From: JABDIP01 sp965237625
GTDB lineage: Bacteria > Pseudomonadota > Alphaproteobacteria > DSM-16000 > Inquilinaceae
Assembly (NCBI GenBank): GCA_965237625.1
Contig: CBDEGD010000032.1
Span: forward strand, 70,796 to 134,795
Direction of reading: 5' to 3'
Length of the DNA: 64,000 nucleotides
Shown here: positions 27,234-36,082 of the stretch, one piece after another
How the letters are laid out: every line of letters begins with the position of its first letter
How positions within the stretch are numbered: the first letter of the stretch is position 1
The notes under the pieces: model-generated
Databases searched by the model: none
Told to the model about the DNA's origin: nothing
What the model saw: only the letters and a program-made list of their open reading frames with translations
Program-made: the position numbers and the translations under genes

Positions 27234-27273
27234 AATCCACTTGTAGCTTCTTGGGACCCCGCTCAGTCCGCGC

Positions 27274-28539
27274 TTACCCCTTGCCCTTCCAGGGGATCAG
27301 CCAGCTCTCCGCCATGCGCATCAGGATGTCGATGCTGTAGCCGATCGTGCCGATCAGGATGATGCCCATGATCACGATATCGGTGAGTTGGAAGCGCGAG
27401 GCGACCATGATCATCATGCCGGCACCCTTTTCGGCCGCGACCAGTTCGGCGGCGACCACCGTTCCCCAGCAGACGCCCATGGCGACACGGGCGCCGGTGA
27501 AGATCTCCGGCAGCGAGTTCGGCACGATCACATGACGCAGGATCTGCCATTTCGAGGCGCCCAGCGAATAGGCCGCATGGACCTTCGATATCCGCACGCC
27601 GGACACGCCGGCCCGGGCTGCGATGGCCATGATCCACAGGGCTGCAAGGAATAAAAGCACCCACTTCCCGAGCTCGCCGATGCCGGCCCAGATGATCACC
27701 AAGGGGATCAGCGCCAGCGGCGGCACCGGCCGCATGAATTCCACAATGGGGTCGAACCAGCCGCGGAACCAGTCGCTGAGGCCCATGGCATAACCCAGAG
27801 GAATGCCTATCAGGGCCCCGCCGAGAAACCCGGCGACCACCCGGAACAGCGACCATCCCACATGCTCGAAAAGGGTGAAGTTCTGATAGCCGTCGCTGCC
27901 GATCTCCAGGAGTCGTTTGAAGACGGCTTCCGGCGGCGGCAGCCAGATCGGTTCCATCTGCCAGCCTGGAGACGGTTTATAGTTGGGCGTTCCCTTGCTG
28001 CTGAGCGTCACTTGGCCGGAATCGACTTCGACCGTCTCGCCCGGCGCGATCGACTGGCCGTCGATGGCGACCACCCGGGCGCCGTCGTCCTTCTCGAAAT
28101 CGTCGTTCCGGTCGACCCGGATGAGGATCGACCGCCACGCGCCGACCTTGGCGGCGTCGTCCTTGGCAAATCCGTCGCCCGGTGTGATTTCGGGCGCATC
28201 GGCCTCTCCGCCGACCTCGAAAACGCGGACATGAACGGTCGCGTCGTCCGTCGCGCCGTCCGCGTTTTCGGCGGTGTAGGTAAAGCTGGCGTCACCGATG
28301 AACGGCCCCGGCACATGGATCGGCAGCAACACCGAACCGGTGAACGCCCCCCAGATCGCGAAGATGGTGATCACCGAGATGATGGACGCGGCGCGGTTGG
28401 CCTTGACCGCGCTCTCATCCCCGAAGGTCACGGTCTTCAGTGCGGTGAAATCCCGGATGTGATGCATGCGGCTGGCGACGGCCCGCACCACCAGGAAGGC
28501 GACGACGAAAATCGCGATATAGATCAGAAGGATGATCAT
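27274..28539 (-). CDS. tauC: Taurine-type ABC transporter permease with extracytoplasmic insert
   Basis: 421 residues, much longer than the usual 250-280 for TauC/SsuC. Two N-terminal membrane spans (residues 1-20 and about 52-73) bracket a short loop. Residues about 75-195 are a hydrophilic, acidic insert with a beta-rich Ig/cadherin-like stretch (ASFTYTAENADGATDDATVH). The standard permease domain starts near 225 and contains the ATPase-coupling EAA-like motif AAYSLGASKWQILRHVIVP. With the ATPase (4-base overlap) and binding protein upstream it forms an importer for taurine or a similar sulfonate. Substrate is inferred from the binding protein and TauR-like sites. Confidence 0.8.
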   Translation of the reverse strand: MIILLIYIAIFVVAFLVVRAVASRMHHIRDFTALKTVTFGDESAVKANRAASIISVITIFAIWGAFTGSVLLPIHVPGPFIGDASFTYTAENADGATDDATVHVRVFEVGGEADAPEITPGDGFAKDDAAKVGAWRSILIRVDRNDDFEKDDGARVVAIDGQSIAPGETVEVDSGQVTLSSKGTPNYKPSPGWQMEPIWLPPPEAVFKRLLEIGSDGYQNFTLFEHVGWSLFRVVAGFLGGALIGIPLGYAMGLSDWFRGWFDPIVEFMRPVPPLALIPLVIIWAGIGELGKWVLLFLAALWIMAIAARAGVSGVRISKVHAAYSLGASKWQILRHVIVPNSLPEIFTGARVAMGVCWGTVVAAELVAAEKGAGMMIMVASRFQLTDIVIMGIILIGTIGYSIDILMRMAESWLIPWKGKG

Positions 28540-29342
28540 GCCGTCGACTCCGTCCGACCCATGATCTCTTCTTCCATATCCCAGATCATCGATAGGATTT
28601 CTTCGCGTTTCGGTCCGAACTCCGCGTGTTTCTTCACCTCACGCAGATCGGCACCGACGCCGATCTCCGCAAAGGGTAGATTGTATTCCTTGTGGATGCG
28701 CCCGGGGCGCGGCGCCATGACCAGCAGCCTTTCGCCCAGCAGCAGCGCTTCCTCCACCGAATGGGTGATCAGGATGATCGTCTTGCCGGTCTCCTTCCAG
28801 ATCTCCAGCACCAGCGCCTGCATCTTCTCGCGGGTCAGCGCATCGAGGGCGCCGAGCGGCTCATCCATCAGGATCACGTCGGGATCGTTGGCCAGGCATC
28901 GCGCCAGCGCCACACGCTGCTGCATGCCGCCGGAAAGCTCGTAGATCATCTTGCTGCCGAAATCGTGCAGCCCGACGATCTCCAGCAGTTCGTCGACGCG
29001 CTTATTGATCTCGGCTTTCGGAGTGCCCTTCATCGATGGGCCGAAGCCGATGTTCTCGCGCACATCCATCCACTCGAACAGCGCGCCCTGCTGAAAAACC
29101 ATGCCGCGTTCGGCCCCCGGTCCGATCGCCAACTCACCGCCGAGGGACACCGTCCCTTCGGTCGGAGCGAGGAAGCCGGCGACGATGTTCAACAAAGTCG
29201 TCTTGCCGCAGCCGGACGGGCCGAGGACGGCCATGATCTCGCCCTCGCGGATATCGAGCGTCACATCTTGAAGTGCCTGAACCGCCCCGCCGTCCGGCAG
29301 TTCGAAGCGCATGGAAATATTCTCGATCAACAGTGCTGACAT
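28536..29342 (-). CDS. tauB: Taurine-type ABC transporter ATP-binding protein
   Basis: 268 residues. Walker A is GPSGCGKTTL, the ABC signature is LSGGMQQRV, and Walker B is VILMDEP followed by LGALDALTR. It powers import together with the permease, whose start it overlaps by 4 bases (ATGA). A C-terminal tail after the nucleotide-binding domain (EEILSMIWDMEEEIMG) is acidic and is seen in the nitrate/sulfonate/taurine group. The stop-start overlap indicates translational coupling. Confidence 0.87.
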   Translation of the reverse strand: MSALLIENISMRFELPDGGAVQALQDVTLDIREGEIMAVLGPSGCGKTTLLNIVAGFLAPTEGTVSLGGELAIGPGAERGMVFQQGALFEWMDVRENIGFGPSMKGTPKAEINKRVDELLEIVGLHDFGSKMIYELSGGMQQRVALARCLANDPDVILMDEPLGALDALTREKMQALVLEIWKETGKTIILITHSVEEALLLGERLLVMAPRPGRIHKEYNLPFAEIGVGADLREVKKHAEFGPKREEILSMIWDMEEEIMGRTESTA

Positions 29343-29428
29343 CGCCCCGCCCCCCCAATGGAATTGCTCGGCCGTTCGTCGACCGGAAGTCGGCCCGGGG
29401 TGGAATCCCCGGGCCGATGCTTCATTCC

Positions 29429-30415
29429 TTACTGGGCCGCTGCCAGCGGATCCGCGTTGACGGCGTTCTGGTAGGTCGGCAGGGCGCTGTCGATGGAGTC
29501 AGCCTCCACGAACACATCGGCGACACCCTTCATGAAGGTCGGAACCGCGCCAGTCAGCCATCTGTCGGTGAGCTGATCGGCGGCAGACGGGAAGGACATG
29601 GTGCTGATCGACGACCGCGCGGCCTCCAGACCCATGCCGGATTCCTGGGCGATCACGGCCAGCATGGCCTCGTCATTGCCAGCATTCCACCGGTCATTGG
29701 CTGCGGCGGTGACGGCCAGGAAGTCGGACACCACGTCCGGGTTCTCGGCAATGAAGCCGGCCGGAGCCGACGTCACATCGAACACCAGGATCCCGAGTTC
29801 TTCCTTCTCGGCGCCGGTCAGCAAAACGTTTCCATGCTCCTTCATGCGGCCCAACCCGCCGCCATAGCCGCAGGCGAAATCGACTGCTTTCTGCGCCAGT
29901 GCGGCCGCGCCCTCGGGCGGTGTCATGTTGACGACGTCAAGACTGGCCAGATCGATGCCGAAATAATCCATCTGACGCAGGAAGCCGTAATGGGCGGCGG
30001 TGCCCATCGGGACCGCGACCTTCAGGCCCGACAGTTCGTCGGCGGAATCCTTGTCGATTTCGAGGGAGGCATGGACGACGCAGTTGTCGTTCTCCGAATA
30101 GCTGACGGCTATGTCGAGAACCTGGATGTCCTGCCCGGCCGACGCCGCGACGACAAACGGAGGAACGCCCTGGCTGACCGAAATCTGCACATCGCCGGAG
30201 GCCATGGCCGCCGACATCGCCGTGCCGGTCTCGAAGGACCGCCAATTGACTGTCATGCCAAGGGCCTGCTCATACTCGCCGTCGGCTTTCGCGGCCAGGA
30301 ACGGCATCGGCCATTCCAGGAAGTAGGCCACGGTGATCTCGTCCAGGGCCTTTGCCGCCTGTGCCGAGAACGCAAACGCGGCGGTTGCCGCTAGCGCGGT
30401 CATCAACTTCTTCAC
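29429..30415 (-). CDS. tauA: Taurine-type periplasmic substrate-binding protein
   Basis: 328 residues from GTG 30415, chosen because AGGAGAAGG lies just upstream; the in-frame ATG 30445 would add ten basic residues before the signal peptide. A Sec signal peptide (KKLMTALAATAAFAFSAQA) is followed by ITVAYFLEWPMPFLAAK and VNWRSFETG, sequences I associate with alphaproteobacterial TauA-type proteins. It should bind a small sulfonate in the periplasm and deliver it to TauBC. TauR-box-like sequences and a strong palindrome lie upstream. Confidence 0.8.
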   Translation of the reverse strand: MKKLMTALAATAAFAFSAQAAKALDEITVAYFLEWPMPFLAAKADGEYEQALGMTVNWRSFETGTAMSAAMASGDVQISVSQGVPPFVVAASAGQDIQVLDIAVSYSENDNCVVHASLEIDKDSADELSGLKVAVPMGTAAHYGFLRQMDYFGIDLASLDVVNMTPPEGAAALAQKAVDFACGYGGGLGRMKEHGNVLLTGAEKEELGILVFDVTSAPAGFIAENPDVVSDFLAVTAAANDRWNAGNDEAMLAVIAQESGMGLEAARSSISTMSFPSAADQLTDRWLTGAVPTFMKGVADVFVEADSIDSALPTYQNAVNADPLAAAQ

Positions 30416-30449
30416 GTGCCTTCTCCTGTTCCTATTTTTTTTCATTGTT

Positions 30450-30465
30450 CATTTCGAACGAAATG
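30450..30465. promoter_or_regulatory. Palindrome upstream of tauA-like gene
   Basis: CATTTCG-AA-CGAAATG is a perfect inverted repeat 35 bases before the GTG start. It could be an operator or a leader hairpin of the transporter operon. The binding protein is unknown. Confidence 0.45.
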
Positions 30466-30524
30466 GGTGTCATTTTTTTTCGGACACTCCGCAGCGTCAA
30501 CTATGAAGCAAATTTTCCACCCCC

Positions 30525-30557
30525 TTAGGTCCAATTTGCTCTGGTCTAAGGTACCAG
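30525..30557 (-). promoter_or_regulatory. TauR-box-like sequences upstream of tauABC
   Basis: On the minus strand TTGGACCTAA (30534-30525) differs at one position from the published TauR box CTGGACYTAA. Beside it CTGGT (30541-30545) and ACCAG (30553-30557) form an inverted repeat. These are consistent with control by the MocR-type regulator at 32912. No binding data. Confidence 0.45.
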
Positions 30558-30559
30558 AA

Positions 30560-31849
30560 TTATTTGGCCTTTCGAAACTCCATCGCGTCGCGGATGCGCA
30601 TCCAGGACATCGCGATGCCGGAGCCGGCTCGCTGGGTATCCCGAAACGCGATGGGTTTGATGGGAGAGACCGGGAAGGGCAGCAATTCCGGGGCGGTTCC
30701 CAATAGCCGCTCCGCCAGAACCCGGCCCATCACCAGCGACATGGCAACGCCGCGTCCGTTGTAACCGAGGCCGGCGATCATGCCGGGCGCCGGCTCATGA
30801 AAATGGGGAATCCGGTCGGCGGTGAGTGCAATGCGCCCGCCCCAGAAATGAGTCCAGGCAACACGGCGCAGGCTGGGAAATACCCTGGCGACATCTTCCA
30901 CCAGCCATTTCCGACCCGCGAGACCGCCAAATGGCCCACGAAAGCCGATGCCGCCGAACACCGCCTGATTGTCCGGCCCGCGGCGCGCATACATGATCAT
31001 CCGTCGGGTGTCGGAGATCGTATGCCCTTCCGGCAAGATGCTGCCGATCTCATCATCGCTTAATGCATCGGTGGCGATCTGCACCGGATAGACCGGCAGA
31101 ATGGACCGGGCCAGCCCGGGGAGCAGCCCGTCGGTATAACCATTGGTCGCCAGCACGACGGATTGGGCGCGGATCCGGTGGCGGTCGGCGCGGAGCACCC
31201 AATGCGAGCCGGATTTTTCGACCGCCGACACAGGAGCATTCCGGAAGATCCGCGCGCCTGCCTTTCGTGCTGCATCCGCCAGCCCTCGCGCCAGCGAGAG
31301 AGGCTGAACCGCCCCGCCCTTGGAAGAAAGGACACCGGATTCATAAGCCGGCGACCCGGTAAGCCGCCGCAGTTCCGCGCCATCGACGAACTCGAAACCG
31401 GCTCCAAAGGCATTCCAGGCGGTTGCTGCGTTGCGGGCCTCGTCGCGCGCCGCCGGGCAATGATCGACCCTCAGCCAGCCATTCTGCCGGGCGTCGCAGG
31501 CGATCCCGTATCTGCGCACCAGATCGAACAGCTCGTCCGCGGAGTTGAGCGAGACCTCCGTCAGGCGCTCGAAATACACATCGCCCACGGCCTTCCGGAG
31601 ATCTTCGGGCCGCTGGACCGGAAGCATCGGGTTGACTTGGCCGCCATTGCGCCCCGACGCACCCCAGCCGACATCCTGTGCGTCGAGCACGATGGTGCTG
31701 CTTCTCCGTTCGGCGAGACACAGCGCGGCGCGCAGCCCGGTGAACCCAGCGCCGACCACCGCGACATCGCACTCCACGTCTCCCGGATCTTCCGACAGAT
31801 GGTCGCCCGGAGCCGCGATCTGCTGCCAAAGCGAGGGGGCGGATAGCAC
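30560..31849 (-). CDS. FAD-dependent amine/amino acid oxidoreductase (DadA/PuuB type)
   Basis: 429 residues. An N-terminal dinucleotide fold VAVVGAGFTGLRAALCL is followed by GWGASGRNGGQVNP, typical of the DAO superfamily that includes D-amino acid dehydrogenase, gamma-glutamylputrescine oxidase and related enzymes. The C-terminal flavin contact AGLGYNGRGVAMS is present. It oxidises a C-N bond with FAD. It lies between the tauABC-like operon and a TSUP exporter, all read leftward, so it may oxidise the imported amine. Alternatives are a glycine/sarcosine or putrescine oxidase. Confidence 0.82.
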   Translation of the reverse strand: MLSAPSLWQQIAAPGDHLSEDPGDVECDVAVVGAGFTGLRAALCLAERRSSTIVLDAQDVGWGASGRNGGQVNPMLPVQRPEDLRKAVGDVYFERLTEVSLNSADELFDLVRRYGIACDARQNGWLRVDHCPAARDEARNAATAWNAFGAGFEFVDGAELRRLTGSPAYESGVLSSKGGAVQPLSLARGLADAARKAGARIFRNAPVSAVEKSGSHWVLRADRHRIRAQSVVLATNGYTDGLLPGLARSILPVYPVQIATDALSDDEIGSILPEGHTISDTRRMIMYARRGPDNQAVFGGIGFRGPFGGLAGRKWLVEDVARVFPSLRRVAWTHFWGGRIALTADRIPHFHEPAPGMIAGLGYNGRGVAMSLVMGRVLAERLLGTAPELLPFPVSPIKPIAFRDTQRAGSGIAMSWMRIRDAMEFRKAK

Positions 31850-31890
31850 CGATCAGGTCCCCTGTTTCCGGTGTTCCGAATGGCATTGCG

Positions 31891-32640
31891 TCACGGACCG
31901 AATGCACCCTTGATCAACCCGATGACGGACAGGGCGATCAGCAATCCGAGAACGATCTTGCGGAACGATTTCGGGGTGCTCTTGGAGAAAAGCCGGCCGC
32001 CGATGAACAGCCCGGCCAAGGCCAGCGGCAGGCCAATCGCGTATCGGCCGATCACATCCCCGGTCATCAGCCCTTGAGAGGCGAACAGCCCGCCGGCATA
32101 GGTATCCAGCAGGAAGAAATAGGCGATCATGGTGGCGCGCATCACCGCCGGCCCATCGTTGCGGGCGACCAGCAGCAGCGCGATCGGCAGGCCGCCCAGC
32201 GCCGACAGGCCGTTCGCCACACCGGATACGAAACCGGCGCCGATGCTTCCCACCGTTCCACTGGCCCGATGCGCCTTGATGCCGCACAGCATCAACAGGG
32301 AGGCGACGGCGATGATGGATGCGATGATGATCCGCGCCGTATCCGCCGACAGCCAGATCAGCCCGGCCACCCCAACCGGATTGCCCACCGCGGCGCCGAC
32401 CAAAAGCAGGACCAGCGTCCGCCAGTCGATCCGCCGCCAGATGCCCGGCGCCTGCAGGACGCTGGCGGTGACCTCCAGCAGGATGGCAATCGGCACCACC
32501 TCCGCCGGGGGCAGGAACAATGTCAGTGCGGCGACGATGATCGCCGACAGCCCGAACCCGGCATAGCCCCGCGCGAAGCCGGCCAGAAAGAATGCGGCTG
32601 CGCCAATCGCAATACCGCCCCATGCGAGCCCGTCTATCAA
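31891..32640 (-). CDS. TSUP (TauE/SafE) family membrane transporter
   Basis: 249 residues, mostly hydrophobic with about eight membrane spans. The family repeat motif is seen as FARGYAGFGLSAIIVAALT near the N-terminus and again around GFVSGVANGLSALGGLP. TSUP proteins export sulfite, sulfoacetate or other small organic acids, and several are encoded in taurine-degradation loci. It is 41 bases upstream of the FAD oxidoreductase and in the same direction. Sulfite export is a reasonable but unproven role here. Confidence 0.83.
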   Translation of the reverse strand: MIDGLAWGGIAIGAAAFFLAGFARGYAGFGLSAIIVAALTLFLPPAEVVPIAILLEVTASVLQAPGIWRRIDWRTLVLLLVGAAVGNPVGVAGLIWLSADTARIIIASIIAVASLLMLCGIKAHRASGTVGSIGAGFVSGVANGLSALGGLPIALLLVARNDGPAVMRATMIAYFFLLDTYAGGLFASQGLMTGDVIGRYAIGLPLALAGLFIGGRLFSKSTPKSFRKIVLGLLIALSVIGLIKGAFGP

Positions 32641-32730
32641 TGAACGTCGCCGGATATGAATTGATCATGGTGCCTATGGTGGGCGGGCGGACATCCGTCG
32701 AATTCGGTGGAGACGGAGGCGGCGTTGCCA

Positions 32731-32852
32731 TCCTCGCCCTTCGACAGGCTCAGGGTGAGGTGTTCTGCGGGCCAAAAATAGAGTCCAAGTCGTGAGGCGT
32801 TTGGTGGGGCCACAACGGAGCCCTCACCCTGAGTCTGTCGAAAGGCGAGGGC
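32731..32852. repeat. Hairpin repeat family C, copy 1
   Basis: CCTTCGACAGGCTCAGGGTG at the left and the near-complement beginning CCCTGAGTCTGTCGAAAGG at the right. It lies in the 271-base gap between the TSUP gene and the MocR regulator. Confidence 0.8.
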
Positions 32853-32911
32853 GGGCCAACAGGCAAATGCACGAGGGATCGAGAGCACCAATGGCTTCTC
32901 CACGGCCGGCA

Positions 32912-34378
32912 TCACTGCGCCGCGCCGATCAAATCCGCCAGCAGCGCGATCCCGGGCTCGATGCGGTCTTCCGGGATCGACGAAAATCCGAGGCGGAAAT
33001 GGTTCTTCGGCGGTGCGTCGCCGGCAAAATGGATGGCCCCGGGCTCGATCAGCACGCCCTTTTCCCGCGCGGTCGCGGCCAATGCGTCGGCGTCGAGGTC
33101 CGGCGGTCCCTGGACCCAGTAGCTGGTGCCCCCAAAGCTCGGCATCCGGCTCCAACCGGGGAGATGCTGGCCGAGCGCCCTGCCCATGGTGCCCCAACGG
33201 TCCCGATAGGCGCGATGCAGCCGATGGATCAGCGTATCGTAGTGGCCGCCGGCCAGGAACAGGGCAGCGGTGCGTTGGTTGTTGCCCGGCGGGTGCCGCA
33301 GCATCAGGTGGCGCAAGGCGCGCGCTTCGCGGATCACCTCCGGCGGCGCGACCAAATAGCCGAGCCTGAGGCCTGGCATCAGGGATTTGGACAGGCTGCC
33401 CACATACATGACCCTGCCGTCGCCATCGAGCGACTTCAGGGCCGGGAAGGGCTCGCCGCAGAAATTGGTCTCGGATTCATAATCATCCTCGATGATCACC
33501 GCGCCATTGCCTCGAGCCGCCGCCAACAGAGCTTTTCGCCGCTCGAGTCCCATTGTGATCGTGGTCGGGAATTGATGGCTCGGCGTGGTGAAGATCAGAT
33601 CCGCGCCGGCCAGGCGGTGGTCGACGACCATCCCCTCGTCGTCGATCGGTATCGTATGAATCCGATCGGTTCTGAGCCGGAAGATGTTGTGCACATCCGG
33701 ATAGCCCGGATCCTCGATGGCGACGTTCGTTGTCGGCGTCACAAACAGGCTGGCCAGCAGATAGAGCGCGTTTTGCGCCCCGAGGGTCACCAGTATCTCG
33801 TCCGCCGTCGCGGAGATGCCGCGGCGGGGCAGGACGCGCCGGCGGATCTGCTCGATCATCATCGGATCGTCCACGGTGTAGCGGTCTTCGGTCCAGGCAT
33901 CGAGCCAGCGCCGGCCCATGGCCTGGCGCACGCAATCCCGCCATTCGGCGATCGGGAACAGATCGGCATCCATCTGGCCATAAATGAAGGGGTAGCGGTA
34001 ATGGCGCCAATCGACCGGTTTCTGGATGTTGTGCTGCAAAGTTGGGTGGACCCGGAACCGCCGCGCCCAGTCGACTGTCTGATCGCCGCTCGATAGTCGG
34101 GGCGGCGCCGGGTCGAAATGCACCGCATGGGCGTCGTCCGCCACATAGAAGCCGCTGCGCTCCCGCGCCGCCAGGAATCCGTCGGTGACCAGGGCCTGAT
34201 ACGCCAGTGTGACCGTGTTGCGGGAGACCTTCAGTCGCCGCGCCATGGCGCGGGTCGACGGCACCGGACTACCGGCCGCCAATTGGCCGTCGAGAACCGC
34301 GGACACCAGCGCTTGGCGTATCTGCGATTGCAGCGTCGTCGCCTCGGTGCGTTCCAGATGATAAAGCGCGTCCCGCAT
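32912..34378 (-). CDS. MocR/GabR-type regulator (GntR HTH fused to aminotransferase fold), TauR-like
   Basis: 488 residues. A GntR winged helix covers about residues 13-80 (AGSPVPSTRAMARRLKVSRNT). The rest is a type I aminotransferase fold with the PLP lysine in GSLSKSLMPGLRLGYLV. MocR-type proteins sense an amino compound through PLP. It is divergent from an omega-aminotransferase and close to tauABC, the arrangement seen for TauR, the taurine-dependent activator. Motifs resembling the TauR box stand in its control region and before tauA. The name TauR is therefore likely but unproven. Confidence 0.85.
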   Translation of the reverse strand: MRDALYHLERTEATTLQSQIRQALVSAVLDGQLAAGSPVPSTRAMARRLKVSRNTVTLAYQALVTDGFLAARERSGFYVADDAHAVHFDPAPPRLSSGDQTVDWARRFRVHPTLQHNIQKPVDWRHYRYPFIYGQMDADLFPIAEWRDCVRQAMGRRWLDAWTEDRYTVDDPMMIEQIRRRVLPRRGISATADEILVTLGAQNALYLLASLFVTPTTNVAIEDPGYPDVHNIFRLRTDRIHTIPIDDEGMVVDHRLAGADLIFTTPSHQFPTTITMGLERRKALLAAARGNGAVIIEDDYESETNFCGEPFPALKSLDGDGRVMYVGSLSKSLMPGLRLGYLVAPPEVIREARALRHLMLRHPPGNNQRTAALFLAGGHYDTLIHRLHRAYRDRWGTMGRALGQHLPGWSRMPSFGGTSYWVQGPPDLDADALAATAREKGVLIEPGAIHFAGDAPPKNHFRLGFSSIPEDRIEPGIALLADLIGAAQ

Positions 34379-34409
34379 GCTCCGTCGGTGCCCATTAAAG
34401 CCGTGTTGG

Positions 34410-34454
34410 TGGTCTTATGGTTCGACCCGATCTGGTCCTAGTATGGAGCCAGAT
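34410..34454. promoter_or_regulatory. Candidate TauR/MocR binding region between divergent genes
   Basis: Two similar blocks, TGGTCTTATGG (34410-34420) and TGGTCCTAGTATGG (34433-34446). CTGGTCCTAG (34432-34441) matches 8 of 10 positions of the TauR box CTGGACYTAA. ATCTGG (34430-34435) and CCAGAT (34449-34454) form an inverted repeat. MocR-type regulators commonly bind paired repeats like these. Confidence 0.5.
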
Positions 34455-34503
34455 TGGCACACTAGTATCGCCGCTCGGGTCACTGCAACAGGCGGAGTGT
34501 GTC

Positions 34504-35847
34504 ATGAGCGCGGAAATCCAGGTGCTGGAGCACGACAAGCAGCGGGTGAACACTCTGGAACACCACTGGATGCCGTTCACCAGCAACCGGGAGTTCAAGG
34601 CCGAACCGCGCCTGATAGTGCGCTCGCAAGGCGTCTATTGCTGGAACCACACCGGCGGCAAGCTGATCGATGGTTCCTCGGGCCTGTTCTGCTGTCCGGC
34701 CGGCCATGGCCGCACCGAGATCGCCGACGCGGTCCATGCGCAGATGACCACCAACGACTACACCGCCCCGTTTCAGACCGGCCATCCCGGCTCTTTCGCC
34801 CTGGCGAGTAAGCTCGCCCAGCTGCTGCCTGAGCCGATCAACAGCGTGTTCTTCACCAATTCCGGGTCGGAAGCCATCGACACCGCCCTGAAGATGGCCA
34901 TGGCCTATCACCGCGCCCGGGGGCAGTCCCAACGCATCCGCTTCGTGTCCCGGGAGCGCGCCTATCACGGCGTCAACATGGGCGGCGTGTCGCTGGCCGG
35001 CATGGTCAAGAACCGGGAGACCTTTCCGGTCACCATGCCCAACATCGTGATGATGCGGCACACCTGGCAGGAAGATCAGCGCTTCCAGCGCGGCGAGCCT
35101 ACCGGCGGCGCCGAGCTGGCCAACGATCTGCAGCGCTTCTGCGAGACCTATGGCGGCGCGACCATCGCCGCGGTCTTCGTCGAGCCTGTCGCCGGGTCGA
35201 CGGGCTCGCTGGTGCCGCCGGTCGGCTATCTACAGCGGCTGCGGGAGATTTGCGATCAGCACGGCATCCTGCTGGTGTTCGATGAGGTGATCACCGGGTT
35301 TGGCCGGCTGGGCACGCCTTTCGCCGCCGATGCTTTCGGTGTCACGCCGGACATCGTCACCATGGCCAAGGCGCTGACCAATGGCGCCATCCCGATGGGC
35401 GCGGTCGGCGTCAACGACGACATCTACGAGACCATCACCAACGCCTCGCCGGAAGGCGCCATCGAGTTCTTCCACGGTTACACCTATTCGGGACATCCGG
35501 CCGCCTGCGCCGCCGGTCTCGCCACCCAGGCGATCTACGAGCGGGAGGGGCTGTTCGAGCGCGCCGCACAGATGTCCGACTATTTCCTCGACGGGATGTG
35601 GAGCCTGAAGGATCATCCGCTGGTCGCCGACATTCGCGGCTACGGCATGATGGCGGGCGTCGAGGTGCACGGCGACGGCGCGCCCGGCCGCCGTGGCGGG
35701 AAGATGCAAAAGGACATGTTCGGCAACGGCATGCATGTGAAGTTCACCGGCGACACGGCGATCATGGCCCCGGCCTTCATCTGCGAGCGGGCGCATATCG
35801 ACGAGATGGTCGACGTGTTCCGCAAGACCCTGGATCAGAACGCGTAG
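34504..35847 (+). CDS. Omega-amino acid:pyruvate aminotransferase (class III, PLP)
   Basis: 447 residues from ATG 34504, preceded by AGGCGGAG. The sequence follows the beta-alanine/taurine:pyruvate aminotransferase pattern: HHWMPFTSNREF near the start, NSGSEAIDTALKMA, FDEVITGFGRLG, and the PLP lysine in IVTMAKALTNGAIPMGAV. It would transfer an amino group from an omega-amino compound to pyruvate. Next to a TauR-like regulator and TauABC, taurine or hypotaurine is the best guess, giving sulfoacetaldehyde. Beta-alanine or other omega-amines remain possible. No xsc gene is in the window. Confidence 0.85.
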   Translation: MSAEIQVLEHDKQRVNTLEHHWMPFTSNREFKAEPRLIVRSQGVYCWNHTGGKLIDGSSGLFCCPAGHGRTEIADAVHAQMTTNDYTAPFQTGHPGSFALASKLAQLLPEPINSVFFTNSGSEAIDTALKMAMAYHRARGQSQRIRFVSRERAYHGVNMGGVSLAGMVKNRETFPVTMPNIVMMRHTWQEDQRFQRGEPTGGAELANDLQRFCETYGGATIAAVFVEPVAGSTGSLVPPVGYLQRLREICDQHGILLVFDEVITGFGRLGTPFAADAFGVTPDIVTMAKALTNGAIPMGAVGVNDDIYETITNASPEGAIEFFHGYTYSGHPAACAAGLATQAIYEREGLFERAAQMSDYFLDGMWSLKDHPLVADIRGYGMMAGVEVHGDGAPGRRGGKMQKDMFGNGMHVKFTGDTAIMAPAFICERAHIDEMVDVFRKTLDQNA

Positions 35848-35890
35848 GGGGCGGCACGTTACGGGATGGCAATGCCGGTTCTGGCGTTGC

Positions 35891-35983
35891 CATCCTCACC
35901 CTTCGACAGGCTCAGGATGAGGGTTCTTGGTGGAACGTTGGCCCCAAAACACCCTCATCCTGAGCCTGTCGAAGGGTGAGGAC
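35891..35983. repeat. Hairpin repeat family C, copy 2
   Basis: CCTTCGACAGGCTCAGGATG and its complement CATCCTGAGCCTGTCGAAGG, about 30 bases apart. It shares the extra GCGTTGCCATCCTC leader with copy 1. Confidence 0.85.
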
Positions 35984-36082
35984 GGCAGACCCGGGTGAAG
36001 GATCCCGCCTTTACAATGGGGAGGCGGGCCAATACGGCTTGGCATCCGCTGTTCCCGGCCAAGCCTCAGAGACCTAAGCCAC

